Shown here piece by piece: positions 43,690 to 55,884 of a stretch of DNA of 64,000 nucleotides (position 1 is the stretch's first letter; every line of letters begins with the position of its first letter). The DNA lies in contig CM060831.1 in the NCBI GenBank assembly GCA_030762175.1, positions 80,445,001 to 80,509,000 on the forward strand, read 5' to 3'. The position numbers and the translations under genes are program-made. The notes beneath the pieces are model-generated. The model worked only from the letters and a program-made list of their open reading frames with translations. It was not told the origin of the DNA and made no database searches. The stretch comes from Metallyticus violacea (lineage: Eukaryota > Arthropoda > Insecta > Mantodea > Metallyticidae).

Positions 43690-44361
43690 CCTTACAGTAG
43701 GTTTGGGGAATATATGGTGAGCAGGTGAAAGTAATGTTAATGGATTTTGGAAGATAGTGAGACAGAGGACAGGAGATATTGAAAAGAAGAGATTTGGGTT
43801 TGTTTAGATGATAAAGGTTCCTTTGTGGTATATAACAGAATCAAACAGAATCGGGGACAAGAGAAATATATTGAAATTTGTGATCAAATGGGTAGGATGG
43901 GTTGGGCGCAGATGTGTACTCCTGAAAGGATATAAAGGAGACAATAATGATATGTAGTATGTGGGGGAGAAGTTAGTGTGTCCTATTATTTATTCGAATG
44001 TGAGAAAGTCAAATGGTGGTGGGAAAAAGTTTAGGACAATGAATGGGACAATTTAAAGAAGGATTTAGTGTTAAATAAAATGTTTAGTAACAAGATTGTA
44101 AAAAACATCCAGAAAATTTTGGGGTAAAGTTAAGAAGAAGTAGGAATGAAATAGGAAAAAGGTAAAAGGAGGTTTCTTACAGTCAGACAACCAAATGGTT
44201 AATGAGGTAGGAAAATGTATTTTAGAGGATGCTGCTAGGATCTAGAGTAAAAAGAGTAGGTTACAATATATGTAAAGATATAGTTGTTATTGTAAATTGA
44301 GGATATATTGTTCTAACAAATTGTAAAGTTAAATGTGGAATAAATTCATTCATTCATTCAT
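43690..44361 (+). mobile_element. LINE 3' relic ending in an ATTC tail
   Basis: A + strand conceptual reading near 43965-44030 gives a piece like SYYLFECEKVKWWWEKV, resembling the C-terminal zinc-ribbon end (H-x-L-F-E-C) of many insect LINE polymerases. The sequence then runs to aataaattcattcattcatt at 44340-44361, a tetranucleotide tail. Stops abound, so this is an old, 5'-truncated insertion in a VPS41 intron. Confidence 0.45.
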
Positions 44362-44486
44362 ACAGAAAAAGTACTTAAAAGTAGAACGAATTGAACACTG
44401 CACCTAGAGATTAGTGAGCATATATGCTGATTACTAGAACATAAAGTGAGTAACTGACAAAATTTATTAGATAGAATAATGAATAC

Positions 44487-44623
44487 CTGTAGGTTATAAT
44501 CCTGCATCATTTTAACTAAAGAATTCTGCAGCCCTGGAATTTTCATTCCATTTTCAATTCTCTTCACCAAGATTTGTGGATCAACATATGTTCCAATCCT
44601 CTGCAGCAAGAATGTGATGAAGT
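44487..44623 (-). CDS. VPS41: VPS41 exon
   Basis: (D)FITFLLQRIGTYVDPQILVK, RIENGMKIPGLQNSLVKMMQ, DYNLQ. Strongly conserved VPS41 region of the clathrin-like repeat. Acceptor tttctgttctag, donor GTATTC. One base in, phase 0 out. Confidence 0.95.
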
Positions 44624-44829
44624 CTAGAACAGAAAGCAAATATAGCAGATTTTCAACAAACAAAAGAATATCAATCTTACACGTGATTTTCAAACAAAGC
44701 TGACATGGTTGACAAGAATTTGAAATAGAAGTCTGATAGGAATAGTTTAATTTGGCTAGAATTCAAACAATGGATATATGAGAAAATAATCAGACTATCA
44801 ACATATTTTAAATCTTATCATCTTCAAAA

Positions 44830-45240
44830 CATTTCCCTCCCTAATTCTGACACTGTCCCGTGCAAACCTTCCACAGATGAAGAAAGTCTTTTCTGTTAGC
44901 GTCCTAAGGAATTCCTATCACTTTAACCTTCCCTTCACATACACTCAGGATAGGTTCTGTTTAATGCAGACTTGATCTTCAGATATAAAAATAAATTACT
45001 TGGTGCAAGATTAAGTGAGAATGGTAGATATTCTAACATGGGGTTCTTGTGTTTTGCCAAGAAGGTCTTCACAGATAGTGCATTGTCTTGGTGAAGAATT
45101 CATGAGTCATTCTTCCACATTTCAGGTCTTTTGCTTCTTACCCACTCATAAAAAAATATTAAAAGCTAACTTAGTAATTGCTCTGGTAATGATTTGTTTT
45201 TTATATTTTTTGGCGGCTATCATCAGTTTTTGATATGCAA
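44830..45240 (-). mobile_element. Mariner relic, C-terminal part
   Basis: Reading the - strand across frameshifts gives HEFFTKTMH, then a block like LAKHKNPMLEYLPFSLNLAP and LFLYLK. This follows the mariner pattern H-x-D-N-A...HPPYSPDLAP..FLFP. Heavily decayed. Confidence 0.4.
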
Positions 45241-45779
45241 AGTAAATAATTTTGAATGTCTTATCCTTTCCTCTTTAATTCTTTTGAACCACTCATAAAC
45301 TTCAGTACATGATAGGACATACAGTACACTTCTGTACCAGATTTCCCAATTTTTGTTACATGTTGCTCCACTCTTTTAACACTTTCTGACACAGGTCAGA
45401 TGCATGGCCCACTCCAAACAAAGCTGACCATAGGATTACCCACCACATGATCTTTGATATTTCCAGATAAAATGAAGAGTAAATGCAGATTCTCTAATGC
45501 TATCCATTTTAAACATTATAGAGAACTGGCAAAAAATAAGTCCAGTTATCCCATACCTGCACCCCATTTCATTTACTATGCTAATGCTCTAACCACTGAA
45601 ATATTGCATAAAGTCTGTCCATAACTGCAAACTTCTCCTCTCTTAAAATCATAGGTAGATTAACAGTAAAACTACTTAAAATCATGTTAACACTCTTGAT
45701 GTTCCACTCTTAAACCTTTTAAAATTAAAACTGGAACATATTTCGTGAGATCTTGCTCATATTATCCACCATAGAACAA
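45241..45779. other. VPS41: VPS41 intron with a tRNA-like trace
   Basis: On the - strand, tcagtggttagagcattagc near 45590 looks like a pol III A box, but no good B box follows. I see nothing else. Confidence 0.3.
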
Positions 45780-46730
45780 CTGACAGTTCAAACTATGTTG
45801 GAGGTGTAAGTGAATGTGGGTGCTCAGGTGGTCTGTTAATTAACTTAAACAAAATGTTGTCTGCCTCTGGGATATCGAAACTCAAAAGTCCATGCACACA
45901 CCTCTTTATGAAATTTTTTTTGCTGTACCAAAAGCTTTTCCACTGTACTTTTTTCAGTTACTCCAAAAGTGATATGTACTATTCTCCAGAAATGGTTTTC
46001 CCCTTCTCCAAGTGCTCACTCATGAGAATTCCTTTTGCATCTCAAAAAAGATGAAGCCATCACCTTTTAAGCAGATGAATAAATTTCACCTTTTTCAGAG
46101 TAAGTTTATCTCATGTAGTCCACTGTTCATACTGCTGTTTCATTTCCAGCTTATAGTAATAATTCCTTGTTTCATCCATAGTCACAAAATGCTGTAAAAA
46201 TCATTTGAATTCTTCTTAAATATTCCCAAATAGTCGGCCAAAGTTTGCATGCAATTTCCTTTTACTCCGGAGGGAGCAGATGCACCACCCATACTGGGCA
46301 ATGTTTTTAATGTGCAATTCATTGTGATAAAATAAAATGAACACATTCTGTTGGTTCAGATGCTCATGACCTCTGCTATTGTAAGCCAAAACAATATCAT
46401 GAACTTCATAGGTGATTCTGGCCTCACGGCTGATTTTTGAAGCTTCAGAACAAGGTGCATCTTGGATATGACAAATTGTTATTACAAATTCACTCAAATT
46501 TCACTAATTTTGTAATAATAATTTGTCATATTATACTATATTTCAGTGTGAAAATTCCAGATACAAAAAATTGCATCTTTGATGTCTGTTCTTCCAGTGC
46601 TTGAACTCATTTACCCAAAGTTGAACAGTTTCACAGGAAGAAACATAAGTAGGCAAAATCCTTCCATAAATTTCTCCTTTATTGCTTTCCCTTGGAAAAA
46701 AAAGAAAGAAATCACACCACAAATTCACTT
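45780..46730 (-). mobile_element. Mariner relic, N-terminal and middle part
   Basis: On the - strand: GEIYGRILPTYVSSCETVQL and WVNEFKHW at 46600-46680 (HTH end); further on, a decayed KVMASSFLRCKR at about 46040 and EGKTISGE with LLE at about 45980. The order fits a mariner between the HTH and the second catalytic block. It could be one element with the preceding relic, stretched by an insertion. Confidence 0.4.
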
Positions 46731-47259
46731 ATTCATCTATCACTGTCACTCAAAAAGCATGTGTTTTTTATTCTAGTTTTATTTGAATAATAATCAACAT
46801 AAACTCATCTAGATACACTTAATGCAGTAATTTCTTTAAGTCAACTGTGGGCTTATATGGAAAGCGCTCATTAACTTTACACAAATAATTAATCAATTAC
46901 AACTTTGTTTGCCTTGACATCAGGGTATAGGAGCCAATCAAAAAGTTAACAACCTGACAAAAGAAAAAACTAAGATTAACTTTATAATCTGTCACATTAA
47001 TAAAAAAACTACTAGAACCACAGTATTGCAATGGGTCAAGAGAGAATATCAGGTAAAATGAAAAAAATTTGCTGGTCAAAATCTAGGTAAAATTTTTACC
47101 AAAACATCCAAAAGTACTTTTGCTAAGATTCTAGTGAGTAGGGATAGAAAGCAAATCAGGAAACCTATTGAAATAAACCACTGACACTGGCTGTTCTGGA
47201 AACATCTATGGATGATGGGATTCTACTCATGTGCCAGCTATGTGAACAGTATGATGAGA
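46731..47259. other. VPS41: VPS41 intron, non-coding
   Basis: Nothing recognised. Confidence 0.4.
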
Positions 47260-47550
47260 TGGGACGATGGTCTAGTGGTAACCATACTTGCCTCATAGAT
47301 CCAAAGTTGTTAGTTCAATCCTGGCCAGGGTCAATAGATTTTTAGGATGCAAAAATTCTAAGTATGGCTTCCTTAAGAAGGGAAGTAAAGCCGTGAGTAT
47401 ATGTTGTAGATTTATGGTACTAAAAGAATCTCAAGCCTTAAAAAAAAGGCCTCTGAGCAAAATCTATTGGACATTTCACACTCTGAATTGAATGGGATAC
47501 TAATAACCTGAAAAGTTAAATAGCAGCCACATATAAAACAAATAATAAAA
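47260..47550 (+). mobile_element. SINE family 1, diverged full-length copy
   Basis: A box gatggtctagtggtaaccat, degraded B box (gttagttcaatcctggccag), body attctaagtatggcttcctt and tail aatgggatactaataacctg, ending in an A-rich run. Confidence 0.85.
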
Positions 47551-47824
47551 AAGAAAAGAGAGAGACTGCAAAACACATCTACCTAGTATGAAACTGTGGA
47601 AAGATGAGCATCTCTATTAGGATATGGGATGTATTTCCTAAGTTTACAGGGAAGATGTGCTAAAATGCTAGATCTGGAACTATTCAAGAAGCATACAAAA
47701 AGCTTAAGTATCAAGGTTTATTTACACACTTGAACATTAATCAATTACTTATCAGCCAATCAATCCCACTATTATGTCATCCATAAATAGGAAGGACAGA
47801 AAGAATCAGACTTGAAAAATTTGG

Positions 47825-47900
47825 GTCATGCCTAGGATTCACACCACAGATCTTTGGATTTCCATGCTCAAGCTCTAACCAACTGAGCTAAATTTCCTCC
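47825..47900 (-). mobile_element. tRNA-like relic or SINE head
   Basis: On the - strand: tttagctcagttggttagag (A box of a classical tRNA) and, 36 bases later, gtggtgtgaatcctaggc (B box with one mismatch). The anticodon-arm region does not fold into a clean tRNA and the acceptor ends do not pair well. It is a tRNA pseudogene or a SINE head from a family other than 1 and 2. Confidence 0.55.
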
Positions 47901-48052
47901 ACCAAGTATGGCACTATGAATTTCTCTCATCTGATTCTATATGCCCCAGAGACCTCACTAAGTTTTATAAATAATTTAAACAGAATTGGGGTTAATTTCA
48001 AACTCTGTCTTAATCCTCTACTTTATTCACAACTTTTATTACTACATATATA

Positions 48053-48600
48053 CAGAGGGTGCCAAAAATATATACAACTTCAAGCAAAGAAAAAACTGTG
48101 TTAACATAACAAAACTGAATTCACACAAACAGAAAATAAAGAGCACTAATCATGTTAGACTTTTACAGTTACAACAGTTGCTCAAAATGCCCACCATCAG
48201 TGTCGATACAGTTCTGAGTACGTTGAACTACTGATTGAGTAACGTTTGCGAAAGTGTCCTCAGCGATTACAGCATAAACCATTTCAATTTCTTCCTGCTG
48301 CCAGTGTAGCTGGTTTTCTATGGTATACAACATCCATAAGAGTTCCCCATAGGTAGAAATCTAATGGAGTTACATCCAGTTAGATGGCAGTTTTGTGCTG
48401 TAAACATGTCTCATTGCCTTTGAACTTCCAACATTCTTGGTTTTCCAATACCACTACAAAATTGCTTTCATAACGTAATGTAAGTCACAGTTGTTTACAG
48501 AACATCATACTATACATTACTGTTGCTTTTTGGTCCAACTTTGAAATATATTAAATAGATATCTACTGTGAAAGTGTGTATACATTTTTGGCACTCTTGG
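48053..48600 (-). mobile_element. Mariner family B, 548-bp deletion derivative
   Basis: TIRs cagagggtgccaaaaatata and, inverted, ccaagagtgccaaaaatgta, with TA duplications at 48051-48052 and 48601-48602. Only the two outer parts of the family B sequence remain (3' block gtttgcgaaagtgtcctcag; 5' block aacatcatactatacattac). This is a MITE-like non-autonomous copy. Confidence 0.9.
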
Positions 48601-48905
48601 TATTTATGATTAATAAGAATAGCTAAGTATTTTATCCTTTTATTTTGGATAATACTGTATTAGGAGTTTTGTTCGGCTCTGTACCTATTTTGCCTTAACA
48701 GTAAATAAAGCAACTCAACTTATTAGTCTGGTAGGTATGCATACAGATTAAGGACAAATCTATACTTGCAAACTTTTGTAGTTCATAACAATATTTTCTT
48801 GAATCAAAGAAACTTAAAGCAAAACTTTTCATTCCTTTTTTATATTTGGCTACCATTAAAGCCTGTCACAGCATCTCAACCATTGATGATAATCTCATTA
48901 CATAC

Positions 48906-49046
48906 CAGGTTTATCAACAGAGTAAAGGATAAGGTCCTCCCATAATTCCATGTCATCATGCTCCTTGCAAAATGCAATGGCTTGCTCAATGTCACGAAGC
49001 TCTTGTGTGATAAGAATCAATGCTTCTTTTGTGTTTCCAATGCGAC
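48906..49046 (-). CDS. VPS41: VPS41 exon
   Basis: (G)RIGNTKEALILITQELRDIE, QAIAFCKEHDDMELWEDLIL and YSVDKP. Conserved VPS41 segment (ALxxI..EL.D...AI.F.KE..D.ELWEDLI.YS.DKP). Acceptor atatttcag, donor GTATGT. Confidence 0.95.
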
Positions 49047-49487
49047 CTGAAATATAGATTAAAATTACTTTCTATATAAAGTCAGACATTATGATTAAAG
49101 TCAATATCTTACTTCCTGGAGACACCAATTATCTAAAACTAAGGGACAGCAAACCAACATATGTGCTGTCGGGTGAGTGCAACAACTACACTGCTTGGGT
49201 TTCTGCTACACTATTAAATTGCTACTTCATTGCTATCACATATTTTCCACATGACAGTTTGCCAAATAGTTTGTCTGAGCTTACATATCAGACAGATTAA
49301 TCTACTGAAACATAATTTATTTAACTGTTGTTAAACTAAACAATGACATCTCACTCAGTATATTTCTCTATCACCCATTTACTCTACATTTGCTGATTGT
49401 GGTGAGAGTATTGTGAACTGTTTACATCTGCTTTCTCCACTGCCCTTACTTGTAGCGGAACATAATGCTAGCACAGCCATTTAGGGA
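49047..49487. other. VPS41: VPS41 intron, non-coding
   Basis: Nothing recognised. Confidence 0.4.
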
Positions 49488-49785
49488 ATTGGTTCTGGTT
49501 GCTTAGTGGTAGTTGCCTCCTAAACCCAACATCTTGGGTTTGATCCCGGCCAGGATCAATGGATTTTTTCAGGTATAAAAAAATTAATATGGCTTGCTTT
49601 GGAAGGGAAATAAAGCCTTAGGTCCTGTGTCATACATTTACAATACAATAAAGAACCTCAAGCCTGAAAAAAGAGGCCTATAAATAAAATTTGTCAGCCA
49701 TTCCACGCTCTGAATTCAATGGGATGCTGATGACCTGAGCTGTTAAAGAGTGTCTGTAAATACACCAAATAAAAAAAAAAAACAT
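49488..49785 (+). mobile_element. SINE family 1, copy
   Basis: A box region ggttctggttgcttagtggt, B box gggtttgatcccggccagga, tail gatgacctgagctgttaaag, then aaataaaaaaaaaa. Confidence 0.9.
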
Positions 49786-50674
49786 ATAGAAATGCCAGTG
49801 AAAGGCATAAACACAGACACAGAAAAAACTTTGACAAGCTGCATTGCTAATGGGCATAAACAAAGTAAAATTATTACCAGTTATGGCTTAAGTTAGATGG
49901 ATAGAACTTCTCTTCCTCCTTACTACTTGCAAATCCAGTTCAGTGAGTGTTGTCAGCAGTACTTGGTTCCAAACCACAATAATTTCTTCCTTGGTTATTG
50001 GCAAATGTAAAATAAACAGTTAATGCATATCTTTGAGTAGTAGTGTGCCTTATGTACAGCAATGGAATAGAAAGCTTCATACCTGGCAGTAAAAATGAGG
50101 GAGAAATTAAGGACACTATGAGAATTTAAGAAGAAAATGAAGAGGATAAAGGTGGAAGAGAAGTGATGACCTAAATACAGTCCTTTAGTGCCATGTAAAA
50201 AGTGTGATATCTTTGATAAGGGAGATCACATAAGAATATCATTATTATTATTAATGATCCAATAACTCAATCAATAATGTCCATGTATGTTTTAATACCA
50301 ACTTGCTTGCCTGATCAACATTGGAGTTCCACAGACTGGAGGTAGAGGGCAGTAGCACAATCCATTTATAGCATGTGTACTGATGGATTGGTGGACTACA
50401 TTATGCTGACTGATGATGATGGTGAAGATGGCGGTGAGATGATGGAGTAATGATGGAATGAGAAGCACTCAGAGAAAACCAGCCTAGTGCCACTTTGTCC
50501 ACCACAAATCTTACTTATGGTCTTTGGGATCAAAATTGGGCTGCTTGGTGGGAGACAAGCAGCCCCATGGCATTACCATTCACTCAATAATAGTACCCAC
50601 CATCATATCATTAAACAATAGATAAACTGAATGATGAATAATTACGGGACTATTATTTTCTGTTGTTGATAACA
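49786..50674. other. VPS41: VPS41 intron, non-coding
   Basis: Nothing recognised. Confidence 0.4.
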
Positions 50675-51055
50675 GTTTTATTATTATTTATTTTTTATTT
50701 AAAGACATTATTAACATCATTGGTCTAAGCATTCCATTCAATTCAGGGCATGAAACAGCTGATAAATTTTGCTCAGAGGCCTCTTCTTTTAGCCCAAAAG
50801 TTCTTTTACATGCTGTAAATCTACAAAATGGGACCAATGGATTTAGTTTGCTTCCAAAGTAAGCCATAGGATTTTTATAAATTTTGCTCAAAGGCCTCTT
50901 CTTTTAGCCCAAAAGTTCTTTTATATGCTGTAAATCTACAAAATGGGACCAATGGCTTTAGTTTGCTTCCAAAGTAAGCCATAGGATTTTTATGTCCTAA
51001 AAATTCATCAACTTCGAACTTGTTTGAAACCTCGACCTTGACTACCACTATGCCA
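50675..51055 (-). mobile_element. SINE family 1 copy with an internal 115-bp duplication
   Basis: A - strand copy. The block ataaattttgctcagaggcc.. through agccataggatttttat is present twice in tandem (start 50762 and start 50877, offset 115) with a few differences. The tRNA head at the right end (51020-51055) is badly degraded. Confidence 0.85.
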
Positions 51056-52254
51056 TCAAAAAAAGCAACTTTATCAGTTAATGAAATATAATCTTGCACA
51101 TTGCCTTTTCAGTAAACATATGTCATGATACATCAGTTTTGTCATTTTAATTAGTTGCTTAAAAAACCCTTGCAGAAGATTTGCATGTACAATTTTGGAA
51201 AATATATGCCACAAACAACTCATCAATACAAAGGTTGCCTATGTGTGATGTAATGTGCCCCTGAGCTACATATGCTTGGAATCTACAAGATTGTAAAAGT
51301 ATGCAATATCAATTTGCAGCCACTCATGCATCAGATAATCCAAAGTTCTGACACAGTACTCAGATCCCTGTTCCAGTGTTTTACTAATGTGTCTTGTAGT
51401 GTCACAGATTTTCAATGAGTTTTCCTAAAATAAATGGGCTACACGAGGAATCAAATTTTTATGCAAAATGAACTGTGTACTGTATAAAAATGCTAATGAC
51501 TTCAACTAAGTATAAAAATTTGTTTGAAATATTCAGCAAAATCATGAAGGCCAACAGTTATACTATAAAAACACAGAACACTCTGATGATAAAAGGGAAA
51601 CAGATTTGGGTACCATTAAAAAAGAATGCATAAGATTCAGAATGAAAGTAAAATGTACCCTTTTCTAATACTAAAATATGAAATACCTATGGATCTGCAA
51701 GTATATTTAACAAATAACTTGTTTTGATAATAGACAAACTTAGCATGTATTAGCAATAGAGATTATATGAAGTTAACATCACCTTCCCCTTGTGTTAAAA
51801 GTTCAATAACTGTTCACAGTTGGAAAAGGGCAGCAATAAATCCAGCTGTAAGGGTCAAAATTCCATATTTGGGTCTTTCAAATATTGTTTCTAACAGAGG
51901 AAGGGCTGTATGGTACAATTTATTAACATTTTATGCCAAAGAGAAATTTTTACAAAGGTACAGACTAAAAAAAAGCACTTGTCATAAGGTTGTAGATGAA
52001 ATATAGACATTAAACAGGAACAAGCCCCTCTCTGCCTCTCTCTCCCTCTTATTGGTTACATTAAGGTTGTATATTAATGGTTCTTTTCATTTAATGGTTG
52101 GGGATAATTCTGGCACTTCAAAAGTTACTGTTTTTTGGATTATCAGGTTTTTGCAGCAATTGCATCAAAAAGAAGAAAATACATTAACTTCCCTTATTTA
52201 CAGAAATACCAGCATTTTATGAATAACTTCTAACATTATAGCATTTTACTACCA
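51056..52254. other. VPS41: VPS41 intron, non-coding
   Basis: Nothing recognised in about 1.2 kb. Confidence 0.4.
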
Positions 52255-52420
52255 TGGAATGTTACATTAAAGCCCAGACTCATGAGCGGGAGGTCTGGGG
52301 TTCAAATCCCACCAGAACTGTCCTCCCTGACAGGTTTTTTTCCCGGTTTTCCTCAGTCCTCATTAATGGCAAATGCCGGGGAAGTACCCTAAACTTAGGC
52401 CTGGAACATTCCCTCCCCCA
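52255..52420 (+). mobile_element. SINE family 2, 3'-truncated copy
   Basis: Starts inside the A box (agactcatgagcgggaggtc), has B box ggggttcaaatcccacc and the body up to aggcctggaacattccctcc, then stops. Confidence 0.8.
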
Positions 52421-53421
52421 AGTGGCATTTTCCTGGTGTTCTGGAAGCATTTGGTATTAGAAGCACTTAGGCTCCTAGAGGCAACATTTTGTTTCCATCA
52501 ATGCTCAAGTAATCAGTAATCCTATCCTGCAATTCAGAGATAGTTGCTAGATCACAGATCAGCATATGAGAGTACAATGTTTAACAATTTTCACTTCAAA
52601 GAACAATTTGAAGTGGATACCATTAATAGTGTCTTGTTAAATTAGAGAGGTTACCTTAAGGTAACATTTTTTAATATTTTACCTAAATTATAAAACAAGA
52701 GCTCAACAACAAGTGTAATGCTGCATACATTAAGACACGCAACTAAATAGAAAGAATGCATATGAAAAAGCCACTTTATTGTTATCAGTCTGAGGTTAAG
52801 AACCAAACTCCAAACCACATTTACAATAATTGTGGCATTAGCTATGTTACATAATACTATAATATAGATGAGATTGACTACTTCTATTATTTCTTTATGC
52901 TCTCTAACGGACAATTAACTACTTTTCAAAGTTAGAAAACTCTATGCAACTTCTCCTCTTAACATTAATTAAGCACATATTTATCAGCAATCATTTACAA
53001 ACAAAAGTATGTTGAAGTGCATCCAAAAGTTTAAGGTCCTGACACCACCTTCTTAATTCCTGCTATCCACAATTCTCAAAAACCTTAACATGTTAAAATT
53101 TTAACATAATGTAACACAACATATTAGTGTATTTTAACTATTTTATTAAACTTGTCCTTAGTCTTTCTGAATGATACCTTACGATTCAGTTTATATCTTT
53201 CTTAATATACGAGATTATTTTAAATGTTTGCATTCAATGAATACAATATTATTTCTATGACATTCATAATGGACATTAAACACTCTATTCATTCATTCAT
53301 TCATTCATTCATTCATTCATTCATTCATTCATTCATTCATTCATTCATTCATTCATTCATTCTGACATTCATGAAGATAATATATCCATTCTTTAGTAAT
53401 TATTAATGTAAAATACCTTAC
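52421..53421. other. VPS41: VPS41 intron, non-coding
   Basis: Nothing recognised apart from the TTCA microsatellite. Confidence 0.4.
53287..53361. repeat. (ATTC)n microsatellite
   Basis: About 18 perfect ATTC/TTCA units about 60 bases from the 3' end of a VPS41 exon (on its intron side). The same tetranucleotide ends the LINE relic at 44340. Confidence 0.95.
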
Positions 53422-53617
53422 CTAGTAGATACACCATTTCAGGATAGAAACATCGTTGCTGGCAAATGTCCAAAGCTTGCTGTATTGGATATTGGTCTGA
53501 ACGACGCAGAAATGGCAAAAGTTTATCTCTTGCAAAGTCAGCATACAGTTGGACCAACAACCCATGATATTTGCGACTTGATTCACGACTATCACGTTTG
53601 TCCAATGCATCCAGATA
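53422..53617 (-). CDS. VPS41: VPS41 exon
   Basis: [60 protein letters not shown] and MVYLL. Clathrin-heavy-chain-like helical repeat of VPS41 (LYA...R..LLPFLR.S...P...AL.ICQQR.F..E.VYLL). Acceptor tttgttag, donor GTAAGG. Phase 0 in, phase 1 out. Confidence 0.96.
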
Positions 53618-54413
53618 CTAACAAAATAGTAGTTATATTAGGCACAGATGGTTAACTAACCTATAACTTGATATATATACACACACACATACATAAGACA
53701 CTCATATCAATTATCATATTGGTCTGAAGATAAGAGAGTCTCACAAACAAAATTACTCTGAATGAAGAAATGTACAATTAAAAAAAAAATAGGTTACATT
53801 TGGGACTGTCTCACACATGAAATCACAATATGCTCTCAAGTTCTCCTATAAGCAAGATATTTAAATATATATTGAAGTAAGCTAAAATAAAAGGTTCCAT
53901 TTTAACACTTTAAGTGAAAAATTATTATTATTAGTTAGAGTTATAATCTCCTTCTCCTCCTCCTCCTTCACCTCCTCTTCACATAATGCTGGAGTATTTC
54001 CAGAGAACATCATCCTCAGCACTATTTATTTTATTAGAAACAACATTTTTAAATCCTTTTACAATGGTTTCACTTTTAATTTTACCCCAGACTGTAGTTA
54101 TACATTTGGACAGTGGATATATGCTTTGTTTTATTAACTTGCCTGTAGAAGTGAATGCAAAATTTCCATTACGTAATCACTATATTAAAATCTGCTTTTT
54201 ACATTCTCTTTTGTATGTCCATGAAATGCAGCAGGAATTAACATGTTCATCTGCATTAGTAAAGCACCTAGTCAACTTGTTAGCCCCTCCTGTGCTGGCA
54301 ACAGTTCCTTTTGAATATTATCATAATATAAGATGGAAATTTTTTATTGTTTGCGGTAACTCCCAACATGGTGGTAATGCATGGCTATTTATTGCCTATA
54401 GATCTGACATATA
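53618..54413. other. VPS41: VPS41 intron, non-coding
   Basis: A 143-codon + strand frame (53986-54417) is open but has a skewed hydrophobic composition and matches nothing I know. I regard it as chance or part of an unknown repeat. Confidence 0.3.
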
Positions 54414-55884
54414 CTGAGGGTGCCAAAAAAAATATATACACACTTTCACAGTAGATATCTATTTAATATATTTTAAAGTTGGATCAAAAAACATCAGTAA
54501 TGTGTAGTATGATGTTCTGTAAACAGATGTGACTTACATACATTATGATAGCGTTTCTACATGACAGGTAAATCAACAATAAACAAATGAAGTCAAGATT
54601 ATCGTAAATCAACAATGAACAAATGAAACCAAGATTATTGTATGATGTTCTGCAAACAGATGTGACTTACATTACGTTATGCTTAGCATTGCTAAAACAA
54701 AATGTAGCCAAGATTATCGTTTAAATTGCAGAAAGCAATTTTAAAGTGGTATTGGAACATCGAGAAAGTTGTTGAAGTTTAAAGGCAATAAGGATGTATG
54801 TATGGAACAAAACTGCCAACACGAGTAACTGTTGCACGCATTCGAGACAAATTTGAGACTCATGGTACCATATGCGATGTTCACAAGGAGAGATGGGAGA
54901 CCTCGCTCAGCAACAAGCCTGCATCCTCGGCTATGGTGTTAGAACATTTTGAGCACTCACTGCAGAAATCTACAAAGCAATGCACAAGTGAGACTGGAAT
55001 TAGCAGAACCAGCATATGTCTATTATTAAAACAGCAAAGATGAAAGTTTTCATCCCAAGACTTTTGCATGCATTAAATGAAGATGATTCCGATTGGAGAA
55101 TGCAGTACTGTGAGTGATTTCAGAACATGGTGCAAGAGGATGAGGCCTTTGTAGGGAAAGTTGTTTGGTCCAATGAGGCACAATTTAAGTTGAATGGAAC
55201 TGTTAACGTGCATAACTGTGTCTATTGGGGTGCAAACAATTCACATGTTACTTTGGAAAAGGCTGTCAATTTACCTGAAATTAATGTTTGGTGTGGGTTG
55301 TCATCTAGGAGTCTAATTGGACCATTCCTTTTTGAAAGAACAGTAACTGGCCAGTGTACCTGAACATGATATGCTCATTCGTCTTACCTGCCATTCTTAC
55401 ACTCTATAGAAATGAGGAATTTTACTTCCAACAGGATGGTGCACCACCACATTATCATGGAGCTGTACATGCATACCTTGATGACAATCTTCCAAGGCAC
55501 CCAAGGCACTGGATAGGGCGAAGAAGTCCAATTGAGTTTCCACCGTGTTCTCCATATCTAAATCCGTTGAACTTCTACCTATGGGAACTCTTAAGGATGT
55601 TGTATACTGTAGAAAGCCAGCTACACTGGCAGCACTTTGGGAAGAAATTGAAACGGCATGTGCTGCAATCGCTGAGGACACTTTCGCAAACGTTGCTCTA
55701 TTAATATTTCAACGTACACAGAACTGTATCGATGCCGACAGTGGGTATTTTGAGCAACTGTTGTAACTGTAAAAGTATAAGATGATTATTGCTCATCATT
55801 TTCTGTTTGTATGAATTCAGTTTTCTTATGTTAACATAGTTTTTTCTTTGCTTGAAGTGTGCATTCATTTTTTGGCACTCTCTG
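54414..55884 (+). mobile_element. Mariner family B, long copy
   Basis: Ends ctgagggtgccaaaaaaaat and, inverted, cagagagtgccaaaaaatga, with TA at 54412-54413 and 55885-55886. The length is 1,471 bp. Transposase pieces on the + strand in order: N-terminal MYGTKLPTRVTVARIRDKFE (54798); [20 protein letters not shown] with N in place of the first catalytic D, then [10 protein letters not shown] (55127-55363); FYFQQDGAPPHYHGAVHAYL with the second D, RRSPIEFPPCSPYLNPLNFY, LWE (55354-55704). Three frames mean at least two frameshifts. It is inactive, but is the reference copy for this family here. Confidence 0.9.

Noticed and set aside
53986..54417. 143-codon + strand frame in a VPS41 intron
   Set aside because: It is open by chance in a pyrimidine-rich stretch. 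It has no recognisable domain and runs into a mariner end.
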